A stretch of 64,000 nt of DNA from Calothrix sp. PCC 6303 (GTDB lineage Bacteria; Cyanobacteriota; Cyanobacteriia; Cyanobacteriales; Nostocaceae): the NCBI RefSeq assembly GCF_000317435.1, contig NC_019751.1:868001-932000 (forward strand), read 5' to 3'. Position 1 is the first letter of the stretch. Every line of letters starts with the position of its first letter. The position numbers were made by a program, and so were the translations under genes. Positions 38,061-47,359 of the stretch are shown here, one piece after another. The notes under the pieces were generated by a model. It had not been told where the DNA came from, did no database searches, and saw only the letters and a program-made list of their open reading frames with translations.

Positions 38061-38789
38061 TCTATACCCTAAATTTATGTAAACTATTTCCAATATATAT
38101 AGCCAGGATTTCCTTATTCCCGATAACTAGGATTTTAGAGATGTCCGTGGAAAAATTACCTATTTACCAAGGCTCAGATGTTATTGGCAACCCCAAGCCA
38201 ATCGCAAAGCGGCTAATTCTATCATAGTCAATCTCAAAAGTAAGTGTGTTATTGATTTAACATAAAGCTGTTTAATGAATAATATACTGGCAGAAACTAT
38301 TTGCATACAATAGTTCTAACTGCTATTTTTGTCTTTGTAAATATTTATTTTTGGTGTTTCTAGATATTGATTTTGACTGATGTATAAAAGGCATCATAGA
38401 ACCGCCCATCCAGTTGACACAAATTGATAAAATACAGATAGAGGCTATATTTCCCTATCCAGATAAAAATAAAATAGGTAACAATAAATTCACCGTATTT
38501 AATACCTTTATGGATTTTTAATACACTTAGTATAAGTGTTAATTTTTCTATTTAGATTAATGATGGATCAAAACCCCAAATAATAGACTTTGAAGGCTTC
38601 TATATCAGTGCAAAGACGTAAATAATAAGTATAGTCTTTGTGTTAAAAGGATGACCAGCAGATTACAGGTAAGTGATAAGGTAAACTACCTACTCCGATT
38701 TGGAGTACCAAATGCGGAGTAGGCTTTGTCCCAGATTTGGACACCAGTCGGAAACAAGCTCCGCCTCCACTCAGAATAATAAATTTAGA
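38061..38789. other. intergenic region with one hairpin
   Basis: About 730 AT-rich bases. A hairpin at 38690-38722 (CTACTCCGATTTGG pairing with CCAAATGCGGAGTAG, one bulge) lies ~70 bases beyond the folB stop and may end folB transcripts. A 28-codon open frame from ATG 38141 has no ribosome-binding site or recognisable content. Nothing else is seen. Confidence 0.4.
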
Positions 38790-39152
38790 TTAAGAACGAG
38801 TGCGAGTAATTTCTAAGCTGATTTTGCCACCAAAATCGGGAATCGGAGCGGATGGTTTGCTTAAAATAACTTGAACTTGGGAAAGACTAACGCATTCTGC
38901 CAAAATTGATTCTGCAATTGTGGTGACTAGCTTTTCGATGAGGGCAAATTTTGAGTTTTTGACGATATCCTTCACTAATGTGATGACGCTGCGATAATCT
39001 AAGGTATCCTCAATTGCATCCGACTTACCCGCAGGGGAAATATCTAGCCACAACTTGACATCTACCTCAAACCATTGTCCCAATATTTGTTCCTCCGGTA
39101 AATAACCTGTGTAACCGTAGCAACGAATCCCCGTAACATGAATGCAATCCAT
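38790..39152 (-). CDS. folB: dihydroneopterin aldolase
   Basis: Folate synthesis: cleaves 7,8-dihydroneopterin to 6-hydroxymethyl-dihydropterin and glycolaldehyde. The 120-residue protein has the family start MDCIHVTGIRCYGYTGYLPE, with the EE catalytic pair in LPEEQILGQ, then LDYRSVITLV, LIEKLVTTIAESIL and the conserved KPSAPIPDFGG. ATG 39152 is chosen because upstream in-frame residues are non-conserved and run into a palindrome at 39240-39262. Confidence 0.93.
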   Translation of the reverse strand: MDCIHVTGIRCYGYTGYLPEEQILGQWFEVDVKLWLDISPAGKSDAIEDTLDYRSVITLVKDIVKNSKFALIEKLVTTIAESILAECVSLSQVQVILSKPSAPIPDFGGKISLEITRTRS

Positions 39153-39234
39153 AACTAAATGTGAAAGAATTTTGCATATTGGATTGTATCGGGAATATAG
39201 GGAGGAGGGAACAGTTGACAGGGAAAACTTCGAG

Positions 39235-39285
39235 TTTTGACATACTCCCCGGTACGGGGATTCTTCACGCTTCAATGACTGATGC
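39235..39285. mobile_element. IS200/IS605-type end-like hairpin
   Basis: TTTTGACATACTCCCC, GGTAC, GGGGATTCTTCACGCTTCAA: a CCCC/GGGG hairpin in the context typical of the ends of IS605/IS1341 elements. A related copy lies at 54162-54203 (CTTTGATACTCCCC .. GGGGGATTCTTGAATG). No transposase or tnpB is nearby, so this would be a solo end or relic. Confidence 0.45.
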
Positions 39286-39491
39286 TACCGTAGGCGATAA
39301 GCTTAGACGCATCTAAATGACATCTTTTAAAATGCGAAACCCTTGCTGTAAGGTTTTCAGAATTACAAATTAAGTGCGTTTTAGCTTAGTAGTCTTACTG
39401 TGTGTCGATGTGCATTTATAGTGGTGGCAATGCCCTATCCCGAATTTGTTTATATTCTTGGTTTAATTTCCTTAGGACGTTTCTAATGACG

Positions 39492-39654
39492 TAAGGGACT
39501 TCCAGAAAATAAAATATCCTGTGGTTTGGGCAGCGTTCGATGGTTCCTGAGCCTGTCGGAGGACTGAGCGCTCACGGCGAAGTCTTGCCTAAAAAGATTG
39601 GGATGCCTGTTCCACAATAAAAAATTGGATAATTATTTAATTGGAAGTTCCTAA
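39492..39654 (-). mobile_element. MITE-like element, copy 3 (163 bp, inverted)
   Basis: Inverted copy of the elements at 16885-17114 and 19918-20104: AGGGACTTCCAGAAAATAAA at the left, AATTATTTAATTGGAAGTTC at the right, flanked by TAA (TTA in element orientation) on both sides. Part of the core (after AGCCTGTCGGA) is deleted. It lies ~50 bases upstream of menD. Confidence 0.8.
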
Positions 39655-39705
39655 ATTTGTAGTCATCGCGTAAGTCCTGTCCCTGTTCCCCATTCCCAAT
39701 CTAAA

Positions 39706-41487
39706 ATGTCAGATGTTTTTCGCAACACAAATGAACTTTGGAGTTATATCCTTGCCGAAACCTTAAAAAATCTAGGGTTAAAATTGGTTGTAATTTGCCC
39801 TGGTTCCCGCTCTACGCCATTAGTTGTTGCGTTTTCTCAAAAAATTGCCGACATCGAGGTAATATCGATTCTAGATGAACGTTCAGCGGCTTTTTTTGCT
39901 TTGGGTAGGGCAAAGATTACAGGGGTTCCCAGTGCTGTTATTTGTACATCTGGTACCGCAGGGGCAAATTTTTATCCAGCTGTGATTGAAGCTAGAGAAA
40001 GTCGTATCCCACTATTATTATTAACTGCCGATAGACCACCAGAATTACGAAATTGTCATTCTGGGCAAACCATTAACCAGGTGAAATTATATGGTGATTA
40101 TCCTAACTGGCAAGCCGAATTAGCTTTACCTGTGTTGTCTATGGGGATGTTGGGATATCTGCGACAAACCGTCGTTTATGCTTGGGAAAAAACCCTAACT
40201 CAAGTACCTGGGGCAGTTCATTTAAATATACCTTTGCGTGACCCCCTCGCGCCAATTCCTGATGAATCTCCAAATATTATTTCTCAACCTCCTTTTTTGT
40301 TGAGTGAAGGTAAAAATATCAGGTTTGAAGCAGGTGATTTTTTTTCGGCAATCAAAACCTACTTTCCCACTCCCAAATACCAATTTGATTTTCCCCAAAG
40401 TCAACGGGGTGTGATTATTGCTGGGGTAGCACAACCAAAAAATCCTGAAGCATATTGTAATGCGATCGCGTCTCTTGCCAAAAGCCTAAATTATCCAGTT
40501 TTAGCAGAGGGACTTTCTCCAGTTCGCAATTATGCCCATGTTAATCCCAACATTGTCTCTACTTACGATTTAATTCTCCGCAATCCCCGTCTCACATCCC
40601 AGTTAACTCCAGAAGTTGTGATTCAAATCGGGGATATGTCTACAAGTAAGGAACTTCGCAACTGGTTAACTACAACCCAACCCCACAGATGGATAATTGA
40701 TCCGAGTGATCAAAATTTGGATCCTCTACATGGGAGAACTACCCATTTACGAGTTGGGGTTGAGGATTTGGTGGGGTTAAAAGAAGGCAGAAGGGAATTT
40801 AAATCCCAACTCAAAAGCAATCCGCTTGTAGAGACGGAGGAATTATATTTGGAGTTGTGGTTAAATGCTGAGAAACAGGTTCGTCAGCAAATAGACGAAA
40901 CCTTTACAAAAATTGATTATTTTCTCGAAAGTAAAATTTCCTGGCTACTTCCCCAAATTCTTCCCCCTGATACACCCATATTCATTGCCAATAGTATGCC
41001 AGTTCGGGATGTAGAATTTTTCTGGCAACCCAATAATTCTCAAATTCTCCCCTTTTTCAATCGTGGTGCGAATGGAATTGATGGGACTTTATCCACTGCT
41101 TTAGGAGTGATGCATCATCGAAGTGGTGTAATGCTAACGGGGGATTTGGCTTTGTTGCATGACACTAATGGATTTTTAATCAGAAATAAATTTATTGGAC
41201 ATCTGACAATTATTCTGATTAATAATAATGGGGGAGGAATTTTTGAGATGCTGCCAATTTCCCAATTTGAACCACCATTTGAAGAATTTTTTGCCACCCC
41301 CCAAGATATTAATTTTGCTCAACTAGCTGCTACATATAGTGTTGAGTATGAATTAATGTCATCTTGGCAACAATTAGCCGAAAAGTTAAATCCGTTACCT
41401 CAACAAGGAATCAGAATTTTAGAAATCCCCACCAATCGCAAAGCTGATGCGAAATGGAGAAAAGACAACTTGGGTAAATTTGGATAA
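39706..41487 (+). CDS. menD: 2-succinyl-5-enolpyruvyl-6-hydroxy-3-cyclohexene-1-carboxylate synthase
   Basis: Thiamine-diphosphate enzyme of phylloquinone synthesis, joining isochorismate and 2-oxoglutarate. It has the N-terminal VICPGSRSTPLVVAFSQ and ILDERSAAFFALGRAK with the catalytic Glu, SGTAGANFYPAVIEA, ADRPPELRNCHSGQTINQ, and the C-terminal cofactor motif TGDLALLHDTNG..NNNGGGIFEML. Full length (593). Start ATG 39706. menB follows after 120 bases, so the two may form an operon; the upstream promoter region contains a MITE copy. Confidence 0.95.
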   Translation: MSDVFRNTNELWSYILAETLKNLGLKLVVICPGSRSTPLVVAFSQKIADIEVISILDERSAAFFALGRAKITGVPSAVICTSGTAGANFYPAVIEARESRIPLLLLTADRPPELRNCHSGQTINQVKLYGDYPNWQAELALPVLSMGMLGYLRQTVVYAWEKTLTQVPGAVHLNIPLRDPLAPIPDESPNIISQPPFLLSEGKNIRFEAGDFFSAIKTYFPTPKYQFDFPQSQRGVIIAGVAQPKNPEAYCNAIASLAKSLNYPVLAEGLSPVRNYAHVNPNIVSTYDLILRNPRLTSQLTPEVVIQIGDMSTSKELRNWLTTTQPHRWIIDPSDQNLDPLHGRTTHLRVGVEDLVGLKEGRREFKSQLKSNPLVETEELYLELWLNAEKQVRQQIDETFTKIDYFLESKISWLLPQILPPDTPIFIANSMPVRDVEFFWQPNNSQILPFFNRGANGIDGTLSTALGVMHHRSGVMLTGDLALLHDTNGFLIRNKFIGHLTIILINNNGGGIFEMLPISQFEPPFEEFFATPQDINFAQLAATYSVEYELMSSWQQLAEKLNPLPQQGIRILEIPTNRKADAKWRKDNLGKFG

Positions 41488-41610
41488 ATTTTAACGATGC
41501 ATTCCTCCCGATTGCTCTAACGGTGCGGTAAGATTTTCAAGAAAGATGCAGGGGAAATGACTCCTTCCTGCCCCTTTTCCTCTTCTTCAATCAGAATGCG
41601 ATCGCAACCA

Positions 41611-42444
41611 ATGCCAACTAACTGGAAAATCGTCAAAACCTACGAAGATATTCTTTACCACAAAGCTGACGGGATTGCTAAAATCACCATCAATCGTCCT
41701 CACAAGCGCAATGCTTTCCGTCCTAAAACAGTATTTGAACTGTATGAGGCTTTTTCTGATGCTCGTGAAGATACGACTATTGGAGTTGTTTTATTTACTG
41801 GTTCGGGACCCCACACTGATGGTAAATACGCCTTTTGTTCTGGTGGTGATCAAAGTGTCAGGGGGGAAGCAGGCTATATTGATGATTCGGGAACGCCACG
41901 TTTAAATGTATTAGATTTACAGAAACTCATTCGTTCCATGCCCAAAGTTGTCATTGCTTTGGTTGCTGGATATGCAATTGGAGGAGGGCATGTTCTCCAC
42001 CTAATTTGCGATTTAACCATCGCTGCTGATAACGCTATTTTCGGGCAAACAGGACCCAAAGTTGGTAGTTTTGATGGTGGTTTTGGCGCTAGCTATCTTG
42101 CCCGTGTTGTTGGACAAAAAAAAGCCCGCGAAATCTGGTTTCTCTGCCGTCAATATGATGCTAAACAAGCTCTAGATATGGGTTTGGTGAATACAATTGT
42201 ACCAGTAGAACAATTGGAAGCTGAAGGAATTCAATGGGCAAATGAAATCCTGGAAAAAAGCCCAATTGCGATTCGTTGCCTGAAATCAGCATTTAACGCC
42301 GATTGTGACGGGCAAGCTGGTTTACAAGAATTAGCGGGGAATGCCACTTTACTTTATTACATGACACAGGAAGGCAGCGAAGGTAAACAAGCCTTCTTAG
42401 AAAAGCGTGAACCGAATTTCCGTTCTTTTCCTTGGCTACCTTGA
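41611..42444 (+). CDS. menB: 1,4-dihydroxy-2-naphthoyl-CoA synthase
   Basis: Crotonase-fold enzyme closing the second ring of the naphthoquinone in phylloquinone synthesis. It has [32 protein letters not shown], the oxyanion segment [51 protein letters not shown] with the catalytic Asp, and the C-terminal [17 protein letters not shown] 41611 ([13 protein letters not shown]) fits the usual family start; upstream in-frame ATGs at 41557 and 41596 would add a Ser-rich, non-conserved leader. It partners functionally with menD just upstream. Confidence 0.93.
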   Translation: MPTNWKIVKTYEDILYHKADGIAKITINRPHKRNAFRPKTVFELYEAFSDAREDTTIGVVLFTGSGPHTDGKYAFCSGGDQSVRGEAGYIDDSGTPRLNVLDLQKLIRSMPKVVIALVAGYAIGGGHVLHLICDLTIAADNAIFGQTGPKVGSFDGGFGASYLARVVGQKKAREIWFLCRQYDAKQALDMGLVNTIVPVEQLEAEGIQWANEILEKSPIAIRCLKSAFNADCDGQAGLQELAGNATLLYYMTQEGSEGKQAFLEKREPNFRSFPWLP

Positions 42445-42589
42445 TTTTACCGAAAAATTGGTTATAAACAAGGGTTTGAGCTTGACGACAATTAAAATCT
42501 GAAAGGTAAAACCGTCCCCTGTTCGCTGTTACCCGTTCCCCGTTCTCTTTTCCCTCTTTATCATGGGATAAAGTATGTGAATAAATTAA

Positions 42590-43771
42590 GTGATGTTAAG
42601 CCATATTCAAGATTTAGCAGCAAAATTAGCGCCTCGGTTGCTGGAAATTCGTCGTCATATCCACTCACACCCAGAACTAAGCGGTCAAGAGTACCAAACA
42701 GCAGCCTATGTTGCGGGTGTATTATCTTCTAGTGGGATACATGTAAAAGAAGGAATTGGAAAAACAGGAGTGATTGGGGAATTAGCAAGTTCAGGTGAAG
42801 ATCAACGAATTTTGGCAATTCGCACTGATATGGACGCTTTACCCATTCAAGAACGTACTGGTTTGGATTTCGCTTCCAAAGAAACAGGGATAATGCACGC
42901 TTGTGGACATGATGTCCATACAACTGTCGGCTTGGGAACAGCGATGGTTTTATCGCGGTTATCGGAAGCTTTGCCGGGGAAGGTTCGCTTCCTGTTTCAA
43001 CCTGCTGAAGAAATCGCTCAGGGTGCCAATTGGATGGTGCAAGACGGCGCTATGGAAGATGTTTCGGCGATTTTAGGTGTCCATGTGTTTCCATCGATTC
43101 CAGGGGGTTGTGTGGGCTTAAGGTATGGGGCTTTAACTGCGGCTGCGGATGATTTGGAGATTACCATAATTGGGGAATCGGGACATGGTGCCAGACCCCA
43201 CGAAGCAATTGATGCAATTTGGATTGCTTCCCAGGTAATTACGACATTACAACAGGCAATTAGCCGCACACAAAATCCTTTACGTCCAGTGGTTTTAAGT
43301 ATTGGACAAATAAATGGCGGTCGAGCACCGAATATAATTGCAGATAAAGTTAGCCTTCGGGGAACAGTGCGATCGCTTCATCCCCAAAGCCGTGCTAATT
43401 TACCAGAATGGATCGAAAATATTGTCACTAGTGTTTGCTCTGCCTATGGGGCAAAATGTCAAGTAGATTATCGTCAAGGTGTCCCCAGTGTTCAAAATGA
43501 CTACGCCTTAACACAGTTATTGCAATCCTCCGCAGAAGAAGCTTGGGGAAGCGACTGTGTGCAGATTCTTCCAGAACCTTCCCTAGGAGCTGAGGATTTT
43601 TCTGTATATTTAGATCATGCACCTGGTTCGATGTTTCGTTTAGGTGTTGGTTTCCCAGAACGTGGTAACAATCATCCCCTACACCATCCTCAATTTGAAG
43701 TCAACGAAGCCGCCATTATTACCGGGGTAGTGACAATGGCGTATGCAGGGTATAAATATTGGCAGGTATAA
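42590..43771 (+). CDS. M20 family amidohydrolase
   Basis: A 393-residue metal-dependent amidohydrolase of the hippurate/IAA-amino-acid hydrolase type: RRHIHSHPELSGQEYQTA, RTDMDALPIQERTGL, HACGHDVHTTVGLGTAMVLS with metal ligands, FQPAEEIAQGA with the catalytic Glu, HGARPHEAIDAI in the dimerisation domain and the late HHPQFEVNE. It cleaves N-acyl amino acids; the exact substrate is unknown. A GTG at 42590 is followed at once by an ATG at 42593; either may be used. Repeats (GTTCCC-rich, 42518-42555) precede it. Confidence 0.92.
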   Translation: MMLSHIQDLAAKLAPRLLEIRRHIHSHPELSGQEYQTAAYVAGVLSSSGIHVKEGIGKTGVIGELASSGEDQRILAIRTDMDALPIQERTGLDFASKETGIMHACGHDVHTTVGLGTAMVLSRLSEALPGKVRFLFQPAEEIAQGANWMVQDGAMEDVSAILGVHVFPSIPGGCVGLRYGALTAAADDLEITIIGESGHGARPHEAIDAIWIASQVITTLQQAISRTQNPLRPVVLSIGQINGGRAPNIIADKVSLRGTVRSLHPQSRANLPEWIENIVTSVCSAYGAKCQVDYRQGVPSVQNDYALTQLLQSSAEEAWGSDCVQILPEPSLGAEDFSVYLDHAPGSMFRLGVGFPERGNNHPLHHPQFEVNEAAIITGVVTMAYAGYKYWQV

Positions 43772-43808
43772 ATTCAGTAGGGGCGAACAACCGTTCGTCC
43801 AAGCTGAT

Positions 43809-43871
43809 AGAAATTCAAATAATGATTGCAACACATCAACCAGTAGAGACGTATTAGTGCTACGTTTCTAC
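43809..43871. repeat. GAGACGTA hairpin repeat, copy near the M20 gene
   Basis: GTAGAGACGTA (43843) and TACGTTTCTAC (to 43871) form a stem with one mismatch; AATTCAAATAATGATTGCAA before it matches the flank of the 1225-1247 hairpin. Its right edge coincides with the point where the trypsin-like relic ends. Confidence 0.7.
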
Positions 43872-44130
43872 AATTACCAGTAGTAAAATACTTTTGATAC
43901 TGCTCTGTAGAAAAACCACCGGAATAACCTACGAAAAATAGGTTTTTAGGATTATTAATGAGCGTCGAATTTGGTATAAATTTCACTCCCAAATCACCGT
44001 ATTTTCGATCAAGAGGCTGATTAATCTTCATAATTGCCCAATCATTAGGACTAATATTGTTACTTTCCTGAAAATCAGTCCCATAAATAACCTTTTCCGG
44101 TTCTACCGATCCCTTGATGGATAATAAAGG
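43872..44130 (-). pseudogene. trypsin-like serine protease fragment
   Basis: On the minus strand the frame reads SVEPEKVIYGTDFQESNNIS, PNDWAIMKINQPLDRKYGDL, then LINNPKNLFFVGYSGGFSTE and breaks off in the hairpin repeat at 43871. The DWAIMKI stretch is the catalytic Asp segment of trypsin-like proteases, and FFVGYSGG is the following strand. The His part and the Ser part are both missing, and a stop precedes the first residue. It is a relic with about one third of the domain. Confidence 0.65.
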
Positions 44131-44265
44131 CTAATTAAAGGCTCAATCTCTTATCTAGAATGGTTTTTACTCCTTTAATCCTGCACGTTCGCTTATTTTT
44201 AAACAATGAGAATTGGGCATTTTTTTACTTGGAGTACTCTTATTGGAAGTGAAAAATCAAGATCT

Positions 44266-44474
44266 CAGAAACCAGGTTTCACCACCTTAGTAAACAAACC
44301 ATCAAACACTAAAACTTAAAGAAACCTGGTTTCCTGTACAAACTAATCAACCCGCAACAACCTTATCCTCCAAAATAAACTAGGTTGAACACGACTTTTC
44401 GACTTCGAGGAAGCCCGGTTTCTTTAGTCGGAGTGAAAAATCGTGATGTTGAATGTGGAGAAACCGGGATTTTG
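44266..44474. repeat. AGAAACCAGGTTTC dispersed repeat, copy C
   Basis: CAGAAACCAGGTTTCACCAC, TAGTAAAC.., AAAGAAACCTGGTTTCCTGT, CCGCAACAACCTTATC, CGAGGAAGCCCGGTTTCTTT and GAGAAACCGGGATTTT follow copies A and B in order. It carries only one, decayed, end unit. It lies downstream of the ABC ATPase gene; the rest of 44131-44537 shows no gene. Confidence 0.7.
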
Positions 44475-44537
44475 GGGTTACTGGGTGTGGATGAAAACCT
44501 TGATTGTGTGAGCTTTTACGTGGTTTTCTGAGGTTAT

Positions 44538-46202
44538 TTAGGCTCTGGCAAGTAACGGGGCTGCCGCTAAAAGTGTTTTAGTATATTCATGTTGGGGATT
44601 GGCGAAAATTTTCTTGGTGTTGCCAATTTCCACGATTTTACCCCCATTCATCACGGCAATGCGATCGCATAAAAATCTCGCTAACCATAAATCGTGGGTA
44701 ATAAATAGATAAGTTAGTTCAAATTCGTCTTTGAGTTCTAACATCAATTCCAGTACTTGCGATTGCACACTTGCATCTAACATGCTCACGGGTTCGTCAC
44801 AAATCAGGAGTTTGGGACGGGTAATTAATGCCCTAGCAATTGCTACCCGTTGCTGTTGTCCCCCTGACAAGTCGGAGGGGTGACGCTGATAGTACATCTC
44901 AGCAGGGGTTAAACCTACCCGTTCTAACATTGCCAAAACTTGCTGTTTTGCTTCATCTTGGGTAGCAATTCCGTGAATTAGTAGCGGATCAGCGATATTT
45001 TGCCCTACTGACATTGCCGGATTTAAACATGCATGGGGATCTTGGAATACCATTTGCATTTGTCTGCGTTGTTGCCGCATATCTTGACGGGATAGGGTGG
45101 TTAACTCGGTACCGAGGAATTCCACATGTCCATCGGTGGGACGAATCAACTGTAAAATTGTCCGGGAAAGGGTGCTTTTTCCGCATCCCGACTCCCCCAC
45201 CAATCCCAGGATTTCCCCTTGATACAGTTCCAAATTTATCCCGTCTACGGCTTTAATTGCTTGACCTTGATTACCAAATATGCGTTCAATAAAGTTAGGT
45301 TCAATGATGTAGTGTTGCTCTAATTGAGAAACCCGTAAAATTGGTGTTTTGGAAGGATTACTAGGTTGCGACTCGTTCCCTACTTCCTCAGTATCATGGG
45401 TAAGTTCATCCACCGATTGAATATGTAAAGCTGCCTTCAACAACGATTGAGTATAGGCATGTTGAGGATTGCGAAAAACTTCATCGGTAGTTCCAGTTTC
45501 CACCATTTTACCAAAGTACATCACGCCAATGCGATCGCAGTATTCCGCAACCATCGCTAAATCGTGGGAAATTAGCAATAAAGCCATATTTTCCTGGCTA
45601 CAAAGTCTTGTCAACTCCTGCAAAATCTGTGCGGAAACCGTCACATCTAAACTGGTGGTGGGTTCATCGGCAACAATTAATTTGGGACTTAACAACAAAG
45701 CCAAAGCAATTGCTACCCGTTGTCGCATCCCCCCGCTAAATTCATGGGGAAACTGACTCCAGCGACTACTGGGAATATTAACTTTTTCCAAAGTAGCGAT
45801 CGCTTTTTCCTTTGCTTGTTTTTTTGATAATTCTGGGGAATGTGCTTTCAAGGTTTCTAAACAATGATCCCCGATTGTCATCAGCGGATCTAAACGTGTC
45901 ATCGGATCTTGGAAAATCAAACCAACTGCTTCACCACGAAATTTCCGCATCTCTTCCGGTGTCATATCAAACACCGATTTCCCCTGAAACATCACCCTTC
46001 CTTGTACCTGGGAAGCACTGGGCAAAAGCCGCATCGCTGCCCTACCAAGGGTTGATTTGCCGCACCCAGACTCACCCACCAAACCCATTCTCTCACCGGG
46101 TTGTAGAGCGAATGATACATTATCAATTGCCCAATTAATTTCTTCATCACGTTGAGGATAGGCAACGCGCAGATTTTCCACACTAAATAGAGTTTCGCTC
46201 AT
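44538..46202 (-). CDS. fused dipeptide/oligopeptide-type ABC transporter ATPase (two ATPase domains)
   Basis: A 554-residue protein with two full nucleotide-binding domains of the DppD/DppF (YejF-like) type. First: Walker A GLVGESGCGKSTLGRAAM (about 36), signature FSGGMRQRVAIALALL, Walker B LIVADEPTTSLDVT. Second: Walker A GLVGESGCGKSTLSRTI (about 330), LSGGQQQRVAIARALI, LLICDEPVSMLDASV. A linker rich in Thr, Glu and Ser joins them. It would energise a peptide, nickel or opine-type importer; no permease or binding protein is adjacent, so the transporter partners are encoded elsewhere. Confidence 0.92.
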   Translation of the reverse strand: MSETLFSVENLRVAYPQRDEEINWAIDNVSFALQPGERMGLVGESGCGKSTLGRAAMRLLPSASQVQGRVMFQGKSVFDMTPEEMRKFRGEAVGLIFQDPMTRLDPLMTIGDHCLETLKAHSPELSKKQAKEKAIATLEKVNIPSSRWSQFPHEFSGGMRQRVAIALALLLSPKLIVADEPTTSLDVTVSAQILQELTRLCSQENMALLLISHDLAMVAEYCDRIGVMYFGKMVETGTTDEVFRNPQHAYTQSLLKAALHIQSVDELTHDTEEVGNESQPSNPSKTPILRVSQLEQHYIIEPNFIERIFGNQGQAIKAVDGINLELYQGEILGLVGESGCGKSTLSRTILQLIRPTDGHVEFLGTELTTLSRQDMRQQRRQMQMVFQDPHACLNPAMSVGQNIADPLLIHGIATQDEAKQQVLAMLERVGLTPAEMYYQRHPSDLSGGQQQRVAIARALITRPKLLICDEPVSMLDASVQSQVLELMLELKDEFELTYLFITHDLWLARFLCDRIAVMNGGKIVEIGNTKKIFANPQHEYTKTLLAAAPLLARA

Positions 46203-46469
46203 AGTTGTAAAAATAGGTTAAATAGAGTTGGCTAATTTTTACACACTCCAGAGTATTACAACAAGTGAGTGAAGAGTTAGGGACTTCTATATGACTTACG
46301 CACTGTACAAATCCATCATGTTATGACTCAGTGAAGAAGAAAAAAGTAAGTAAAACTTTTGATATTTTAGACTGATATCGAGTAAATACCTACGTATTAG
46401 TACTTATAACCTAAATATTTAAAATTTAGGTTATTCAATAATCATCTAACTTAAGTGATTGGTAACGAG

Positions 46470-46763
46470 ATGGCAAAAAAAAATCCCATTCGTAAATTCG
46501 GCAATAATTATCACCTTAATATCAGGCAGCATAAATCGAGTGAAATTTTGAAGATTTCTAGCAGCTTTTTTGCTCTTTTAGGGGGCATATTGCTAGCATC
46601 AAATACCGAAATCAGCGCTTACGGATTTATTTTATTGGCAATGAGTTCTAGCCAAATGCTGATTGCAAATTTGCAAATTCAAGATAAAACAATGATTTTA
46701 TATGCTGGTTCTGTATTTTTGTTTGTTGATTGTTTAGGGGTATACAGATGGCTTTTAAGCTAA
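46470..46763 (+). CDS. small two-segment membrane protein overlapping the Coq4-like gene
   Basis: A 97-residue protein: basic N-terminus MAKKNPIRKFGNNYHLNIRQ, then hydrophobic segments at about 31-50, 51-68 and 77-96. The family is not recognised. It overlaps the Coq4-like start by 16 bases (46748-46763), so the two are probably translationally coupled and may work together, for instance as a membrane anchor. ATG 46470 follows GTAACGAG and is preferred to an in-frame start five codons earlier. Confidence 0.65.
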   Translation: MAKKNPIRKFGNNYHLNIRQHKSSEILKISSSFFALLGGILLASNTEISAYGFILLAMSSSQMLIANLQIQDKTMILYAGSVFLFVDCLGVYRWLLS

Positions 46764-47299
46764 CCAAAAGTTTTGAAAACAGCGTTAATAATTTAACAGT
46801 CAAAGAAGCTTATAATTTAGCTTTTGATTTTGAAGAATCTTATATCCCTTCTTTAGTGTGGTTAATGGAAAACCCTGATAGTCCGCTACCATTTCCCGGC
46901 AAGATCCATCTTCGCAACCATGATTATATTCATATCTTGCTTGGACGAGAAAAATCATCTCAAGATGAAGCATTTGTAGTTGGTTTTACCATGGGTAATA
47001 GCACAAAAGTCAAGTGGATTCATTTAAAGATATTCAGGTTATTTTCACAATATCTATATCCTGCACCTTTCAATTTTTCAAATTCAGATTTACAAGCATT
47101 TGATTTAGGTGTTTCCTACGGACGGAAAATCAAATTGAAAAATTTGAATGAGATGGATATGTGTCAGTACGAAAACCTAACAGTTGAATCAGCGAGAGAC
47201 ATTTTGGGAATTGATGCTGAAGAAATTAGACTATTACGTAAATTTGAAAGTTGGTTATTACCAGACACCGCAACATCAAAGGAGTTAGTTTCAATTTAG
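46748..47299 (+). CDS. Coq4-like protein
   Basis: A 183-residue protein with the exact Coq4 metal-binding motif HDxxHx11E: H58-D59-Y60-I61-H62 .. E74 (HDYIHILLGREKSSQDE). Further Coq4-like landmarks are AFVVGFTMGN and FDLGVSYGRKIKL. ATG 46748 has AGGGG seven bases upstream. Eukaryotic Coq4 works in coenzyme Q assembly; as I recall, a Nostoc homologue (Alr8543) was crystallised with geranylgeranyl monophosphate, which points to prenyl-quinone or prenyl-lipid binding. The cyanobacterial role is not established. Overlaps the small membrane-protein gene upstream. Confidence 0.75.
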   Translation: MAFKLTKSFENSVNNLTVKEAYNLAFDFEESYIPSLVWLMENPDSPLPFPGKIHLRNHDYIHILLGREKSSQDEAFVVGFTMGNSTKVKWIHLKIFRLFSQYLYPAPFNFSNSDLQAFDLGVSYGRKIKLKNLNEMDMCQYENLTVESARDILGIDAEEIRLLRKFESWLLPDTATSKELVSI

Positions 47300-47359
47300 A
47301 AAAAAATAAAGTACTAAATATTACCTACTGTGATGGGAAGTATTCAACAGAAGTGAACT

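Noticed and set aside
38141-38227. 28-codon open frame MSVEKLPIYQGSDVIGNPKP and onward
   Set aside because: Too short, no ribosome-binding site, no recognised content.
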